This document shows positions 50,938-60,221 of a stretch of DNA of 64,000 bases, piece after piece; the first letter of the stretch is position 1; every line of letters begins with the position of its first letter. The stretch is from contig CAMAWG010000003.1 of NCBI GenBank assembly GCA_945861855.1, positions 1 through 64,000 of the forward strand. The letters run 5' to 3'. Below the pieces are notes generated by a model. It ran no database searches. It saw only the letters and a list, made by a program, of their open reading frames with translations, and was not told the origin of the DNA. The position numbers and the translations under genes are program-made. The stretch is from Rhodoplanes serenus (lineage in GTDB: Bacteria > Pseudomonadota > Alphaproteobacteria > Rhizobiales > Xanthobacteraceae).

Positions 50938-51243
50938 CTATGCTGCGAGCGCTTCCTTCGTCAGCGTCCAGGCTTGGCTGAGCTTCTTCGAACGCATGTC
51001 GAAGTCCGCTTGAGCGTCGGCAATGCGCCTTTCGATGCGTGCCTTGGCCTGGCCGGTCGCGGCCTTCGCCTGATCCTGCAGCGCCTTAATCCGCGTCTCG
51101 GCTTCAGCCTTCGCCTGGTCCAGCCTTACCTTGGCCTGCTCCTGTACCGCCTTGATCTGCTTTTTCACGCGCTCGATGTCTTGCTGGATGGCCGCGCGAT
51201 TCTCGGAGGCCGCCTGCTTGAGATCGTCGCTGAGCGCTTTCAT
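50938..51243 (-). CDS. coiled-coil hypothetical protein
   Basis: MKALSDDLKQAASENRAAIQQDIERVKKQIKAVQEQAKVRLDQAKAEAETRIKALQDQAKAATGQ; ATGA overlap with upstream gene. Confidence 0.75.
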   Translation of the reverse strand: MKALSDDLKQAASENRAAIQQDIERVKKQIKAVQEQAKVRLDQAKAEAETRIKALQDQAKAATGQAKARIERRIADAQADFDMRSKKLSQAWTLTKEALAA

Positions 51244-51737
51244 ATTCGCTTCAAGGGCCTCCCTTTCGCGCACATCTGGTCTGCGACCACTTCGCCGCGC
51301 AGCCGCCTGAACACGATCGCGTTGAGCCGCTGCAGCCGGGAATCGACCGGTGTCGTCCAGGTCTCGTCGATTTCCGCGAGAACGGCGAATTTGCCGGCCG
51401 TGAGGGTCTTGGAAACGTCATCAAGGAACGTCACATCGACCCCGCTCTTGCTCACGTCGAAGAACAGGCCCGCCAAGCCGCCGACCGAGGCGCCGACGGC
51501 TACTCCGACGGGACCGCCGAAGATTCCGATCAAGCTGCCCGTGAGTAATCCGACCGCTGTGCCGACCGGCCCGGAGTCGGCCGCCTGTTTGACTTCGATC
51601 TTTCCGCTTTTCTCCTTGGCGATCACCGCCGCCGAATAGAGGCTGATGTCGCCGTCGTGGTGCAGACCCTTCAGGGCGCTCAGCCCCTCGTATGCCGCAT
51701 CCTCACGGTCAAAAACTGCAACAAGCATCTTGTTCAT
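51240..51737 (-). CDS. DUF1269-type membrane protein
   Basis: LVAVFDREDAAYEGLSALKGLHHDGDISLYSAAVIAKE; Gly-rich TM segment GTAVGLLTGSLIGIFGGPVGVAVGASVGGLAG. Confidence 0.85.
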   Translation of the reverse strand: MNKMLVAVFDREDAAYEGLSALKGLHHDGDISLYSAAVIAKEKSGKIEVKQAADSGPVGTAVGLLTGSLIGIFGGPVGVAVGASVGGLAGLFFDVSKSGVDVTFLDDVSKTLTAGKFAVLAEIDETWTTPVDSRLQRLNAIVFRRLRGEVVADQMCAKGRPLKRI

Positions 51738-51789
51738 GGGTAGTACTCCTTCTGTTGGTTCGACTGTTTGATTGACTTGCTTGCGTCAT

Positions 51790-51880
51790 GTTGACGATGG
51801 CAACTTTATATCCGGCGGTAGTTGTCAATGTCTACATTTTCTAACAAATAGCTGATATGCAGAATGTTGACATCGACAAC
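51790..51880. promoter_or_regulatory. divergent promoter region with three related imperfect palindromes (candidate TetR operators)
   Basis: GTTGACGATGGCAAC (51790), GTTGTCAATGTCTAC (51821), GTTGACATCGACAAC (51866). Confidence 0.55.
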
Positions 51881-51922
51881 TTGATTTGTTAAATGTAGGC
51901 AAATTCAGCGGGTTATCGAGCA

Positions 51923-52600
51923 ATGCCCAAGCCTCAATCCCACGAGCGTCCATACCACCACGGCGACCTGCGCCGTGCGATCGTCATGGCCGCGCTGGAA
52001 ATCCTGCACGAAACCCAAAGCCTTGAGTTTTCGCTGCGCGAACTTGCCCGGCGAGCGGGCGTCAGCCACAACGCCCCTTACAAGCACTTTGCCGACAAAC
52101 GTGAGCTATTGGCGGCCGTATCGGCGGCGGGGTTCGAGACGCTGACGAAGAGAATGGCCCGCGAAATCGTGGGCCTCGACAATGCTCGCGAGCGGTTGTT
52201 CGCAATGTTGCGCGCTTATATCGACCATGGCGTTGAAAATCCGGCGCTCTACAGCTTGATGTTCGGAGGCCATCTGAGCGGTCCGGAACGTAGCCGCCCC
52301 GCTATCGAACGGGCTGAAGCGGAGAAGACCAAAGCTCTGCTTGCGGGCGTGATCGTCGCCGGAGGTCTGGGACGCGCTATCCCGCACATCTCACGCAACG
52401 AACGAAAAATTGCCGGCGCGATTCTGGCGTGTTGGTCCCTTGTGCATGGTCTCACTCTGCTACTGGCCGATGGGCTCGTCGGACCGAAGAAAAAATCTGG
52501 CGCGCTGGGTGACAGCCTCGTGCAGGGCATTCTGGACGGTCTCGCGGTGGAACTTCCCGCCTTGCCGCCGGGTACTTGGATAGGGCCGCAAGGGTCCTAG
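51923..52600 (+). CDS. TetR/AcrR family transcriptional regulator
   Basis: ALEILHETQSLEFSLRELARRAGVSHNAPYKHFADKRELLAAV HTH. Confidence 0.92.
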   Translation: MPKPQSHERPYHHGDLRRAIVMAALEILHETQSLEFSLRELARRAGVSHNAPYKHFADKRELLAAVSAAGFETLTKRMAREIVGLDNARERLFAMLRAYIDHGVENPALYSLMFGGHLSGPERSRPAIERAEAEKTKALLAGVIVAGGLGRAIPHISRNERKIAGAILACWSLVHGLTLLLADGLVGPKKKSGALGDSLVQGILDGLAVELPALPPGTWIGPQGS

Positions 52601-52842
52601 CGAAATTTTCTCCACTGTTAGTTCCGAATATCCAAGAACAGCTACCCCGATATTTTCTGCGGTTCGAAATGACGCGATTGGCACAAGGCGAACCTGGTTC
52701 AATGTTCGCTTTGCAGTCGCTATCGGGAGGAAAGCGGACATAACGTGGCCCTTACCCAGCAAGCTCGATTTAGGAGTACACGTCCCGGACTTTTGGAAGG
52801 GTCGGCGGCCGCAAGGGCAGCGCCCAGTGGAGATGAAACGAT

Positions 52843-53778
52843 CTACAACGCCCGCTTTGCGGCCGCGTCGAGCAGCAGCGCCACGAACAATATCAGGCCG
52901 GCGTCACGGTTGGAGCGAAACATCCGCAGGCACGATTCCGGATCGTCGATCTCGATGCGCGCGATCTGCCAGGCGAGATGCGCTGCGAAGGCCAAAAGCC
53001 CAAGCGGGAACACCATGCCCGCGTTCGCGGTCAAGCCCGCAAGCCCGATCAGGATCACCGCCGCGATTGAGAAAATCGCCAGCATCGGCCTGGTCCGCGC
53101 GCCGAACAGGAGCGCGGTCGATTTGAGCCCGACCAGCGCGTCGTCCTCGCGGTCCTGGTGCGCGTAGATCGTGTCGTAGTGGATCACCCAGGCGATCGAC
53201 CCCAAGTAGAGCAGGAACGCGGGCCACTCCAGCGCACCGCGCGCCGCGGCCCAGCCCATGAGCGCACCCCAGGAAAAGGCGAGCCCCAGAAAAATCTGCG
53301 GCCAATAGGTGAAGCGCTTCATGAACGGATAGATCGCCACCACGCCGAGCGAGGCGATGCCGACCGCGATCGCGAAGCGGTTGAACTGCACGAGCACCAG
53401 AAGCCCGGCGAGCGCCTGCAGCACCAGAAACACGGCGGCCGCCTTCACGCTCACCTGACCCGAGGGAATGGGCCGCGAGCGCGTGCGCTCCACGCGCGCG
53501 TCGATGTCGCGATCGACCAGGTCGTTCCAGGTGCAGCCCGCGCCGCGCATCACGATGGCGCCGATCAGCAGCAGCAGGATGTGCCAGGGGCTCGGACCCC
53601 AGTCGCCGCTGGCTGTGGCGGCGAGCGCCGACGACCACCAGCACGGCAACAGCAAGAGCCACCAGCCGATCGGCCGGTCGAGACGGGTCAGCCGGAGGTA
53701 AGGGCGCGCCCACCCCGGCGCGCTGGTGTCGACCCAGTTGCCGGTCGCATCGGCGACGCGTCCGGCTGACCGGCTCAT
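52843..53778 (-). CDS. ubiA: 4-hydroxybenzoate polyprenyltransferase
   Basis: AGCTWNDLVDRDIDARVERTRSRPI; YDTIYAHQDREDD. Confidence 0.95.
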   Translation of the reverse strand: MSRSAGRVADATGNWVDTSAPGWARPYLRLTRLDRPIGWWLLLLPCWWSSALAATASGDWGPSPWHILLLLIGAIVMRGAGCTWNDLVDRDIDARVERTRSRPIPSGQVSVKAAAVFLVLQALAGLLVLVQFNRFAIAVGIASLGVVAIYPFMKRFTYWPQIFLGLAFSWGALMGWAAARGALEWPAFLLYLGSIAWVIHYDTIYAHQDREDDALVGLKSTALLFGARTRPMLAIFSIAAVILIGLAGLTANAGMVFPLGLLAFAAHLAWQIARIEIDDPESCLRMFRSNRDAGLILFVALLLDAAAKRAL

Positions 53779-54533
53779 CGCTGCAGGGCGTTGCCCGTCA
53801 AGGTGTCAAAGGTGCCGCGCCCGGGCTGCTTGGAGGAGGTATCGTCGGCGATGATCGGGCCGCCGAGCGCATCGCTCAGCGTCGGGCCGGGACCCGGACC
53901 CGAGGGCCCGGCGCTGCACACGGCGTTGCGGATCTGGATCGTCTTGGCGTGGTTTCCCTTGATCTGCGGGATGAGCTGCGGGGGCACGCCGCAAAGCTTC
54001 TGGTTGGTCTCAAGGAACTTGACCATCTTGGCCTCCTTGACCGCGAAGCTCTTGAACAGCGGGCACACCTCTTCGCGGGTCGCCTTGCGCTCGCCGGCCG
54101 CCTTGATCCCGGCAGCGCCCTTTTCGACATCCTCGCGAAGCGCGGGAAAGGTCAGGCATACCTTCTGGGCTTCAGAGGGGCCCGGACCGCCGCCACCGCC
54201 AAATCCGCCTTGCACCGGAGCGGAAAAGCCGGCCGGCGCCGAAGCCTGACCTGGGGCTGGGGGCGGCGGAAACGCGGAGCCCTGGCGCAGCGCCGGAGCC
54301 TGCCCCGGGGCAGGCGGAAAGGCGCTGGACGGCTGGGTGCCGGGCGGTGGCGGAAACACGCCGGGCTGCTGAGCCCCGGGCGGAGGCGGAAACACCCCGC
54401 CCTGATTGGCTTGCCCCGAATTGGCCTGACCTGGCGGGGGCGGGAACTGGGCGGCTGCCGGCAACAGTCCGGCCAGAACCAGAACGCATACGCCGGCCGC
54501 TATCCGGTAGCGGGACAAGCGATATGGATTCAT
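53775..54533 (-). CDS. exported proline-rich hypothetical protein with FPPPPG repeats
   Basis: signal peptide; FPPPPGQ/FPPPPGA/FPPPPGT/FPPAPGQ/FPPPPAPGQ; four cysteines in C-terminal domain. Confidence 0.75.
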   Translation of the reverse strand: MNPYRLSRYRIAAGVCVLVLAGLLPAAAQFPPPPGQANSGQANQGGVFPPPPGAQQPGVFPPPPGTQPSSAFPPAPGQAPALRQGSAFPPPPAPGQASAPAGFSAPVQGGFGGGGGPGPSEAQKVCLTFPALREDVEKGAAGIKAAGERKATREEVCPLFKSFAVKEAKMVKFLETNQKLCGVPPQLIPQIKGNHAKTIQIRNAVCSAGPSGPGPGPTLSDALGGPIIADDTSSKQPGRGTFDTLTGNALQR

Positions 54534-54712
54534 CGTGTCGTCTCCAAGCCCGCCCCCCCTGGGGACGGCTATCAATATCAAGTCCAAGATTCAGGCGATA
54601 GGGCGGCATGATGCACCGCCGCCGCCGGACGCCCCTATCCGGCCGCCAAGGCTCTGGCGCCGCCCCGCCGGGAGGCGTAAGCCGGTCAAAACCTGCCTGA
54701 AGGACTGTTTCT

Positions 54713-55501
54713 TTGCCCCAATACGACTTTCGAAGCCCCCGGCTCTACGTCACGGGCGCGCTGAAGGCCGGCGCGGACCTCACGCTCGACAAGCCGCAGG
54801 CGCACTATCTCCGCAACGTGCTGCGCCTCAAGCCCGGCGACGGGGTGCTGGCGTTCAACGGCAAAGACGGTGAATGGCGGGCCGCGGTCGCCGGCGAGGG
54901 CAAGCGCACCGCGCTGACCTTGCAGGACCAGACCCGGCCGCAGACCGAACCCCGGGACCTGCATTACCTGTTTGCGCCGCTCAAGCACGAGCGCCTCGAT
55001 TACATGGTGCAGAAGGCGGTCGAAATGGGCGTCTCGCAGCTGCAGCCGGTGCTGACGCGCCACACCCAGGTCCAGCGCGTCAATGTCGAGCGCATGCGCG
55101 CGAACGCGATCGAGGCCGCCGAGCAATGCGGCGTCCTTTCCATCCCCGACATCGGCGAGCCCATGACGTTCGCGCGCGCGCTCGCCGCGCGCAAGCCCGA
55201 TCGCCTGCTGGTGTTCTGCGACGAAGCGGCGGACGTGAAGGACCCGGTGGCCGCACTCGCGGCCGCGCGGGAGGCGCCGAGCGCCATGCTGCCGTTGACG
55301 ATGTCCGGCGCAGGCGCCGGGCCGCAGCCCCTGGCGCTGCTAATCGGCCCCGAAGGCGGCTTCGCCGAGGAGGAGCGCGATGCCCTGCTCAAGCAGACCA
55401 ATATCGTGCGGCTGTCGCTCGGTCCCCGCATCCTGCGCGCCGACACCGCGGCGGTGGCGGCGCTGGCGCTGATCCAGGCGGTGCTGGGGGATTGGCGGTA
55501 G
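54713..55501 (+). CDS. rsmE: 16S rRNA (uracil(1498)-N(3))-methyltransferase
   Basis: LIGPEGGFAEEERDAL; LSLGPRILRADTAAVAALALIQ; TTG start. Confidence 0.93.
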   Translation: MPQYDFRSPRLYVTGALKAGADLTLDKPQAHYLRNVLRLKPGDGVLAFNGKDGEWRAAVAGEGKRTALTLQDQTRPQTEPRDLHYLFAPLKHERLDYMVQKAVEMGVSQLQPVLTRHTQVQRVNVERMRANAIEAAEQCGVLSIPDIGEPMTFARALAARKPDRLLVFCDEAADVKDPVAALAAAREAPSAMLPLTMSGAGAGPQPLALLIGPEGGFAEEERDALLKQTNIVRLSLGPRILRADTAAVAALALIQAVLGDWR

Positions 55502-55522
55502 CACGGGCGACTCCTCCCGGAG

Positions 55523-56749
55523 TCAGCGCGAGCTCGCCGGCAGCATCGGCCGCAGCACGAGCACGAGCGGAAGCGTCAGCAGGCACATGCCGGCCACCGC
55601 CATGAGCGCGGACGGCACGCCGACCGAGTCGCCCACGAGACCGTAGAGCGCGGGCGAGATCGCGCCGGAGCCGATCGTGCCGGTGTAGAAGATGCCGAAC
55701 ATCCGCGTGCGCTGGGCGGGCTCGACGAGCTCCGGCACCGAGCCGTAGAGCACCGACGAAGTGCCGTTGAGCATGATGCCGATGACCGGCAGCACGATCA
55801 GCGCCGCTTCGAGCGGCAGCGGCAAGAGCGCGAGAATGCCCGCCATGGTCAGCCCTTCGGTCAGGCACACGGTCGCGATCACGCCGATGCGCGCGCCGAT
55901 GAAGGCGCAGACGAGCTTGCCCACGGCGCCGCCGGCAAACACCAGCGTCAGCGCGAGGCCCACGGTCGGCAGGCTCGCGCCTTTGGCGATCAGGATGAAC
56001 GGCAGGAAGATCAGGAAGCCCATGCGGGTCGCGCTGTCGACCATGCCGATCGACAGCAGCACCGAAAAGCCGAACCGGCTGGGACGGCCGCTCGTGCCGG
56101 ACGCCGCGGCCTCGGCTTCGCCGGCCGGCGCCCCGGCGGCTTCGGCCGGCAATCGCGGCGCCAGCCAGAAGATCGCCACGGCCGTGGAGATGCCGACCAG
56201 CCCCATGATGGAGAGCACCGGCTGCCACGGCAGCAGCACCAGCATCAGCGAGGCCGCCGCCGGCACCGACATCTTGCCGATGTCGCCCGCAAAATTGTAG
56301 GTGCCGAGCGCCTTCATCGACCTCGGCCCGGCGAAGGCGCGGGCCACGAGCGCGGAGGCGAGCGGATGCTGGGTGCTGGAGCCCAAGCCCCCGATCAGCA
56401 GCGCCGCCACCAGGGTCCAGAAGCCGATGCTTGCGCCGGCGATCAGATAGCCGATGCCCGACAGCGCGGTGCCGACGGCCAGAACAAGAGGCAGGCCGAG
56501 GCGTTCGGCGAGCAGTGCGGACGGAATCTGGAAGCCCGCCATCGCGCCGGAGTAGCAGGTGCGCAGGAGACCCAGCGCGGCATAGCCGATGCCGAACTCG
56601 GCCTGCCAGAGCGGCAGCATGACGTAGATCAGATCGGTGTAGCCGTCGTGCAGCGCATGCGCGCCGGAGGAAACCCCGATCGCGCGGCGTTCGTCGGCGC
56701 GGGTGGCGACCGCGTCGCCCGGCTGGCCTGAGGCGGCGGCCGTGCTCAT
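55523..56749 (-). CDS. MFS transporter
   Basis: 12-TM pattern; HDGYTDLIYVMLPLWQAEFGIGYAALGLLR. Confidence 0.9.
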   Translation of the reverse strand: MSTAAASGQPGDAVATRADERRAIGVSSGAHALHDGYTDLIYVMLPLWQAEFGIGYAALGLLRTCYSGAMAGFQIPSALLAERLGLPLVLAVGTALSGIGYLIAGASIGFWTLVAALLIGGLGSSTQHPLASALVARAFAGPRSMKALGTYNFAGDIGKMSVPAAASLMLVLLPWQPVLSIMGLVGISTAVAIFWLAPRLPAEAAGAPAGEAEAAASGTSGRPSRFGFSVLLSIGMVDSATRMGFLIFLPFILIAKGASLPTVGLALTLVFAGGAVGKLVCAFIGARIGVIATVCLTEGLTMAGILALLPLPLEAALIVLPVIGIMLNGTSSVLYGSVPELVEPAQRTRMFGIFYTGTIGSGAISPALYGLVGDSVGVPSALMAVAGMCLLTLPLVLVLRPMLPASSR

Positions 56750-57228
56750 GAGCCTGCCTTGCGGCGCTCGACGAAGACCGTGCTGGTGAAGGAGATCACG
56801 GTTTCGCCCTTCTGATTGACGCCGCTGTTGCGGATCGACATCAGACCCCATTCGGGCCGGCTTTTGGAAGTGCGCTTTTCGACGACCTCGGTGGAATAGG
56901 CGACGATGTCGCCGGCATAGACCGGCTTCTGCCATTTCAGCTCGCGGAAGCCGGGCGACGGCCCAAGCTTCGCAACAGGCTCACCGCGCGCGCGGCACGC
57001 GTCGTCCTCGCGGCGCTTGTGCTCGACCATCAGCCGCATCCAGGTCGAGGCGGTGTGCCAGCCCGAGGCGCAGAGCGCGCCGAAATGCGAGCGCGCCGCG
57101 GCGGCCTCGTCGAGATGGAACGCCTGCGGATCGAAGCGCCGCGCGAACGCCTTGATGTCCTCGGCGGTGAAGGTGTGGCGGCCGAGTTCGGCGTGTTCGC
57201 CGACGACGGTGTCGTCCCAGAATTTCAT
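56746..57228 (-). CDS. MaoC family dehydratase
   Basis: HTFTAEDIKAFARRFDPQAFHLDEAAA; LKWQKPVYAGD. Confidence 0.9.
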   Translation of the reverse strand: MKFWDDTVVGEHAELGRHTFTAEDIKAFARRFDPQAFHLDEAAAARSHFGALCASGWHTASTWMRLMVEHKRREDDACRARGEPVAKLGPSPGFRELKWQKPVYAGDIVAYSTEVVEKRTSKSRPEWGLMSIRNSGVNQKGETVISFTSTVFVERRKAGS

Positions 57229-57728
57229 GACGCGGCCTTCACGCGCCGCCCCAGCATCAGCGACGTGGTCAGGGACATCACCCGGTTGCCGGCCGGGTCG
57301 AACAGCTCGAACTCGAAGCGCACGAAGCCCATGTCGGGCCGGCTCTTGGAGGTGCGGGTGTCGAGCACGGTCGCCCGGAGCCGCAACTCGGCGTCGGGGC
57401 GGACCGGCAGAAGCCAGCGCACCTCATCGACCCCCGGCGCGCCCATCGAGCTGGACCGGCCGACGAAGGCGTCGACGCACATGCGCATCACGATGCAGCA
57501 GAGATACCAGCCGGAGGCCGAGAGCCCGCCCAGCATGGTGTCCCGCGCCGCGGCCTCGTCGAGATGCATCGGCTGCGGATCGAACTCCGCGGCGAACGCG
57601 ATCATCTCCTCGCGCGGCAGGCGGCGGGGGCCGTGCTCGAAGGTGCGGCCCGGCGTGAAGTCTTCCCAAGTCAGTTCAGGCCAGGTCAGTTCAGGCACGG
57701 AGGCTTGCGCTTTCGGCTGAGGTTTCAA
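57225..57728 (-). CDS. MaoC family dehydratase
   Basis: RLPREEMIAFAAEFDPQPMHLDEAAARDTMLGGLSASGWY. Confidence 0.9.
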   Translation of the reverse strand: MKPQPKAQASVPELTWPELTWEDFTPGRTFEHGPRRLPREEMIAFAAEFDPQPMHLDEAAARDTMLGGLSASGWYLCCIVMRMCVDAFVGRSSSMGAPGVDEVRWLLPVRPDAELRLRATVLDTRTSKSRPDMGFVRFEFELFDPAGNRVMSLTTSLMLGRRVKAAS

Positions 57729-57893
57729 CCGTTAGAAACCGTGGCGCGCGGCGCGTCAACCGCAAGCCTGCGCGATCCGCCGCAATAACGGCGGGAATTG
57801 AACATGATTGTCCATTCAGGATTGTTCATTCTTGCTAAACTTATCGCTTACCAAACTGCCCCGCACGGATCGTCGCGACGGGAGGACCCAAAG

Positions 57894-58184
57894 ATGTTCA
57901 GCTTCCGCGACCTGTTTCAGTGGGAACGCTTCGTCACGCCCTCGATTATCAAGCTGTTCTTCTGGCTGGCAATCGCCATCATCGTGCTGTTCGGGCTCTC
58001 GGCCATCGCATCCGCGGTGCAGATGATGGCGGTCAGCGCCGGCGTCGGCGTTTTCATGCTGATCGGGGCGTTGCTCGGCGTGACGATCGGAATTCTGTTC
58101 GCGCGGATCGTCGCCGAGTTCGTCCTGATCGTGTTCCGCATCAACGAGCACCTGGGCGCCATCCGCAGCCGGGGCGATCTTTAG
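57894..58184 (+). CDS. DUF4282 domain membrane protein
   Basis: MFSFRDLFQWERFVTPSIIKLFFWLAIAIIVLFG; two TM segments. Confidence 0.85.
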   Translation: MFSFRDLFQWERFVTPSIIKLFFWLAIAIIVLFGLSAIASAVQMMAVSAGVGVFMLIGALLGVTIGILFARIVAEFVLIVFRINEHLGAIRSRGDL

Positions 58185-58191
58185 GGCAGGC

Positions 58192-58656
58192 ATGAGCCGG
58201 GCATTCGTCAAGGAAGACGACAGTGGCGGGATCGAGCCGCTGCCCGACCGGCCGATTTCCGAGCATCCCAACATCGTGACGCCGGAGGGCCTCGCGGCCA
58301 TCGAACGCATCGTGGCGAAACTGCAGGAACGCCATGCCGCGGCATTCAAGGCGGAGGACCGCGCGGCGCAGAGCGGGGTCGCGCGCGATCTGCGCTACTG
58401 GAGCGCGCGGCGCGCCAGCGCCCAGGTGCTCAAGGCCCCGGACGCGCCGTCGGAGGCCGCCTTCGGTACGACGGTGACGATCATGCGCGACGACGGCCGC
58501 AAACAGATTTGGCGCATCGTCGGCGAGGACGAGGCCGATCCCGCGAAAGGCACTTTGTCCTTTGTGTCGCCGGTGGCGCGGGCACTGATCGGCAAGCGCG
58601 TCGGCGACGTTGTGCGCGCCGGCAATTCCGACGCGGAGATCGTCGATATTTCCTAA
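58192..58656 (+). CDS. GreA/GreB family transcription elongation factor
   Basis: FGTTVTIMRDDGRKQIWRIVGEDEADPAKGTLSFVSPVARALIGKRVGDVV. Confidence 0.9.
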   Translation: MSRAFVKEDDSGGIEPLPDRPISEHPNIVTPEGLAAIERIVAKLQERHAAAFKAEDRAAQSGVARDLRYWSARRASAQVLKAPDAPSEAAFGTTVTIMRDDGRKQIWRIVGEDEADPAKGTLSFVSPVARALIGKRVGDVVRAGNSDAEIVDIS

Positions 58657-59759
58657 GTGTTGAAGCGGAAGTGCATCACGTCGCCGTCGGCGACGACATA
58701 CTCCTTGCCTTCCAGCCGGAGCTTGCCGGCGTCGCGCGCGCCGGATTCACCACCGTACTTCACGAAGTCGTCGTAGCCGATGGTCTCGGCGCGGATGAAG
58801 CCGCGCTCGAAGTCGGTGTGGATCACGCCCGCGGCCTTCGGCCCCTTGGTGCCCTTGGTGATGGTCCAGGCCCGCGCCTCCTTCGGACCCACCGTGAAAT
58901 AGGTCACGAGATGCAGGAGGTCATAGCCGGCGCGAATAAGCCGGTCGAGGCCGGTTTCCTTCAGCCCGAGATCGGCGAGGAAGCTCTGGCGTTCCTCAGC
59001 CGGCAGCGCCGCGATCTCCGACTCGATCTTGGCCGAGATCACAACCCATCCCGCGCCTTCCTTCTTTGCGAGTGCCTCGACTTTTTCCGACAGGGCGTTG
59101 CCGGTCGCAGCCGAGCCCTCGTCCACATTGCACACATAAAGCACCGGCTGCGCCGTCAGCATGCCAAGCTGATGAAACAGCGACTCCTCCTCGGGCTTGC
59201 GTTCGACGAACCGCGCCGGCTTGCCCTCGCGCAACAGCACGAGTGCGCGCTTGATTAGATCGAGCGCCACCTTGGCGTCTTTCGCCTCCTCGCCGCTGCC
59301 CTTGGCCTTTTTCTCAAGATTGTCGACACGCTTCTCCAAACTTTCGAGATCCGCGAGCATCAATTCGGTCTCGACCGTCTCGATATCGGCGACCGGATCG
59401 ATCCGGCCATCGACGTGGGTCACGTCGTCGTCCTTGAAGCAGCGCACCACATGGGCGACGGCGTCCACCTCGCGGATGTTGGCCAGGAACTGATTGCCGA
59501 GCCCCTCGCCCTTCGAGGCGCCGCGCACGAGCCCTGCGATGTCGACGAACGACAGCCGCGTGGGAATGATCTGCTCGGACTTGCCCAGCTTCGCCAGCGT
59601 GTCGAGCCGCGGATCCGGCACCGCCACCTCGCCGACGTTCGGCTCGATGGTGCAGAACGGATAGTTCGCCGCCTGCGCCGCCGCGGTCTGCGTCAGCGCA
59701 TTGAAGAGCGTCGACTTGCCGACATTGGGCATACCGACGATGCCGCATTTGAAGCCCAT
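58653..59759 (-). CDS. ychF: redox-regulated ATPase YchF
   Basis: GIVGMPNVGKSTLFNALTQT; FVDIAGLVRGASKGEGLGNQFLANIREVDA. Confidence 0.97.
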   Translation of the reverse strand: MGFKCGIVGMPNVGKSTLFNALTQTAAAQAANYPFCTIEPNVGEVAVPDPRLDTLAKLGKSEQIIPTRLSFVDIAGLVRGASKGEGLGNQFLANIREVDAVAHVVRCFKDDDVTHVDGRIDPVADIETVETELMLADLESLEKRVDNLEKKAKGSGEEAKDAKVALDLIKRALVLLREGKPARFVERKPEEESLFHQLGMLTAQPVLYVCNVDEGSAATGNALSEKVEALAKKEGAGWVVISAKIESEIAALPAEERQSFLADLGLKETGLDRLIRAGYDLLHLVTYFTVGPKEARAWTITKGTKGPKAAGVIHTDFERGFIRAETIGYDDFVKYGGESGARDAGKLRLEGKEYVVADGDVMHFRFNT

Positions 59760-59768
59760 GAGATTATT

Positions 59769-60221
59769 TCACCTGGAAAAACTGAAATTGGGATCGAGTT
59801 TGAAGGGGCTGACAATGGTCATGTCGCCCACTCGGTGCTCGTGTTGCATATCCTCGCTGAAAAACAAGCCGCAATGGGCAAGCGATGCAGAAGCCAGCAA
59901 CATGCAATCCCACCAACTGTAGCCGTACCGATCCCCGATCGCCCACGCGGCTTGGGTGGTGAAAAAATCGTAGGGAGCGGTGCAAAACTCGCTCAAGAAA
60001 CCGACGAAACGTCTCACCTCATTGACCGTCGCGACGCGGCGCCTTACCGCGAGCACGTGGTAGCACTCGTTTAGACTTTGCGGGCTGAGCACCAGAGTAT
60101 GGTCCTTGACGATCTGCCTCAGCAAATCCGCCCCGCGCTTTTGCTTTTCCGGCTCCGTCGGATCGATCGCGTAGACGAGTAGATTCGTATCGACGAAGCA
60201 GTTCGTCTTCCCGTTCTGCAT
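59769..60221 (-). CDS. PIN domain toxin (VapC-like)
   Basis: CFVDTNLLVYAIDPTEPEKQ; YSWWDCMLLASASLAHCGLFFSEDMQH. Confidence 0.88.
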   Translation of the reverse strand: MQNGKTNCFVDTNLLVYAIDPTEPEKQKRGADLLRQIVKDHTLVLSPQSLNECYHVLAVRRRVATVNEVRRFVGFLSEFCTAPYDFFTTQAAWAIGDRYGYSWWDCMLLASASLAHCGLFFSEDMQHEHRVGDMTIVSPFKLDPNFSFSR

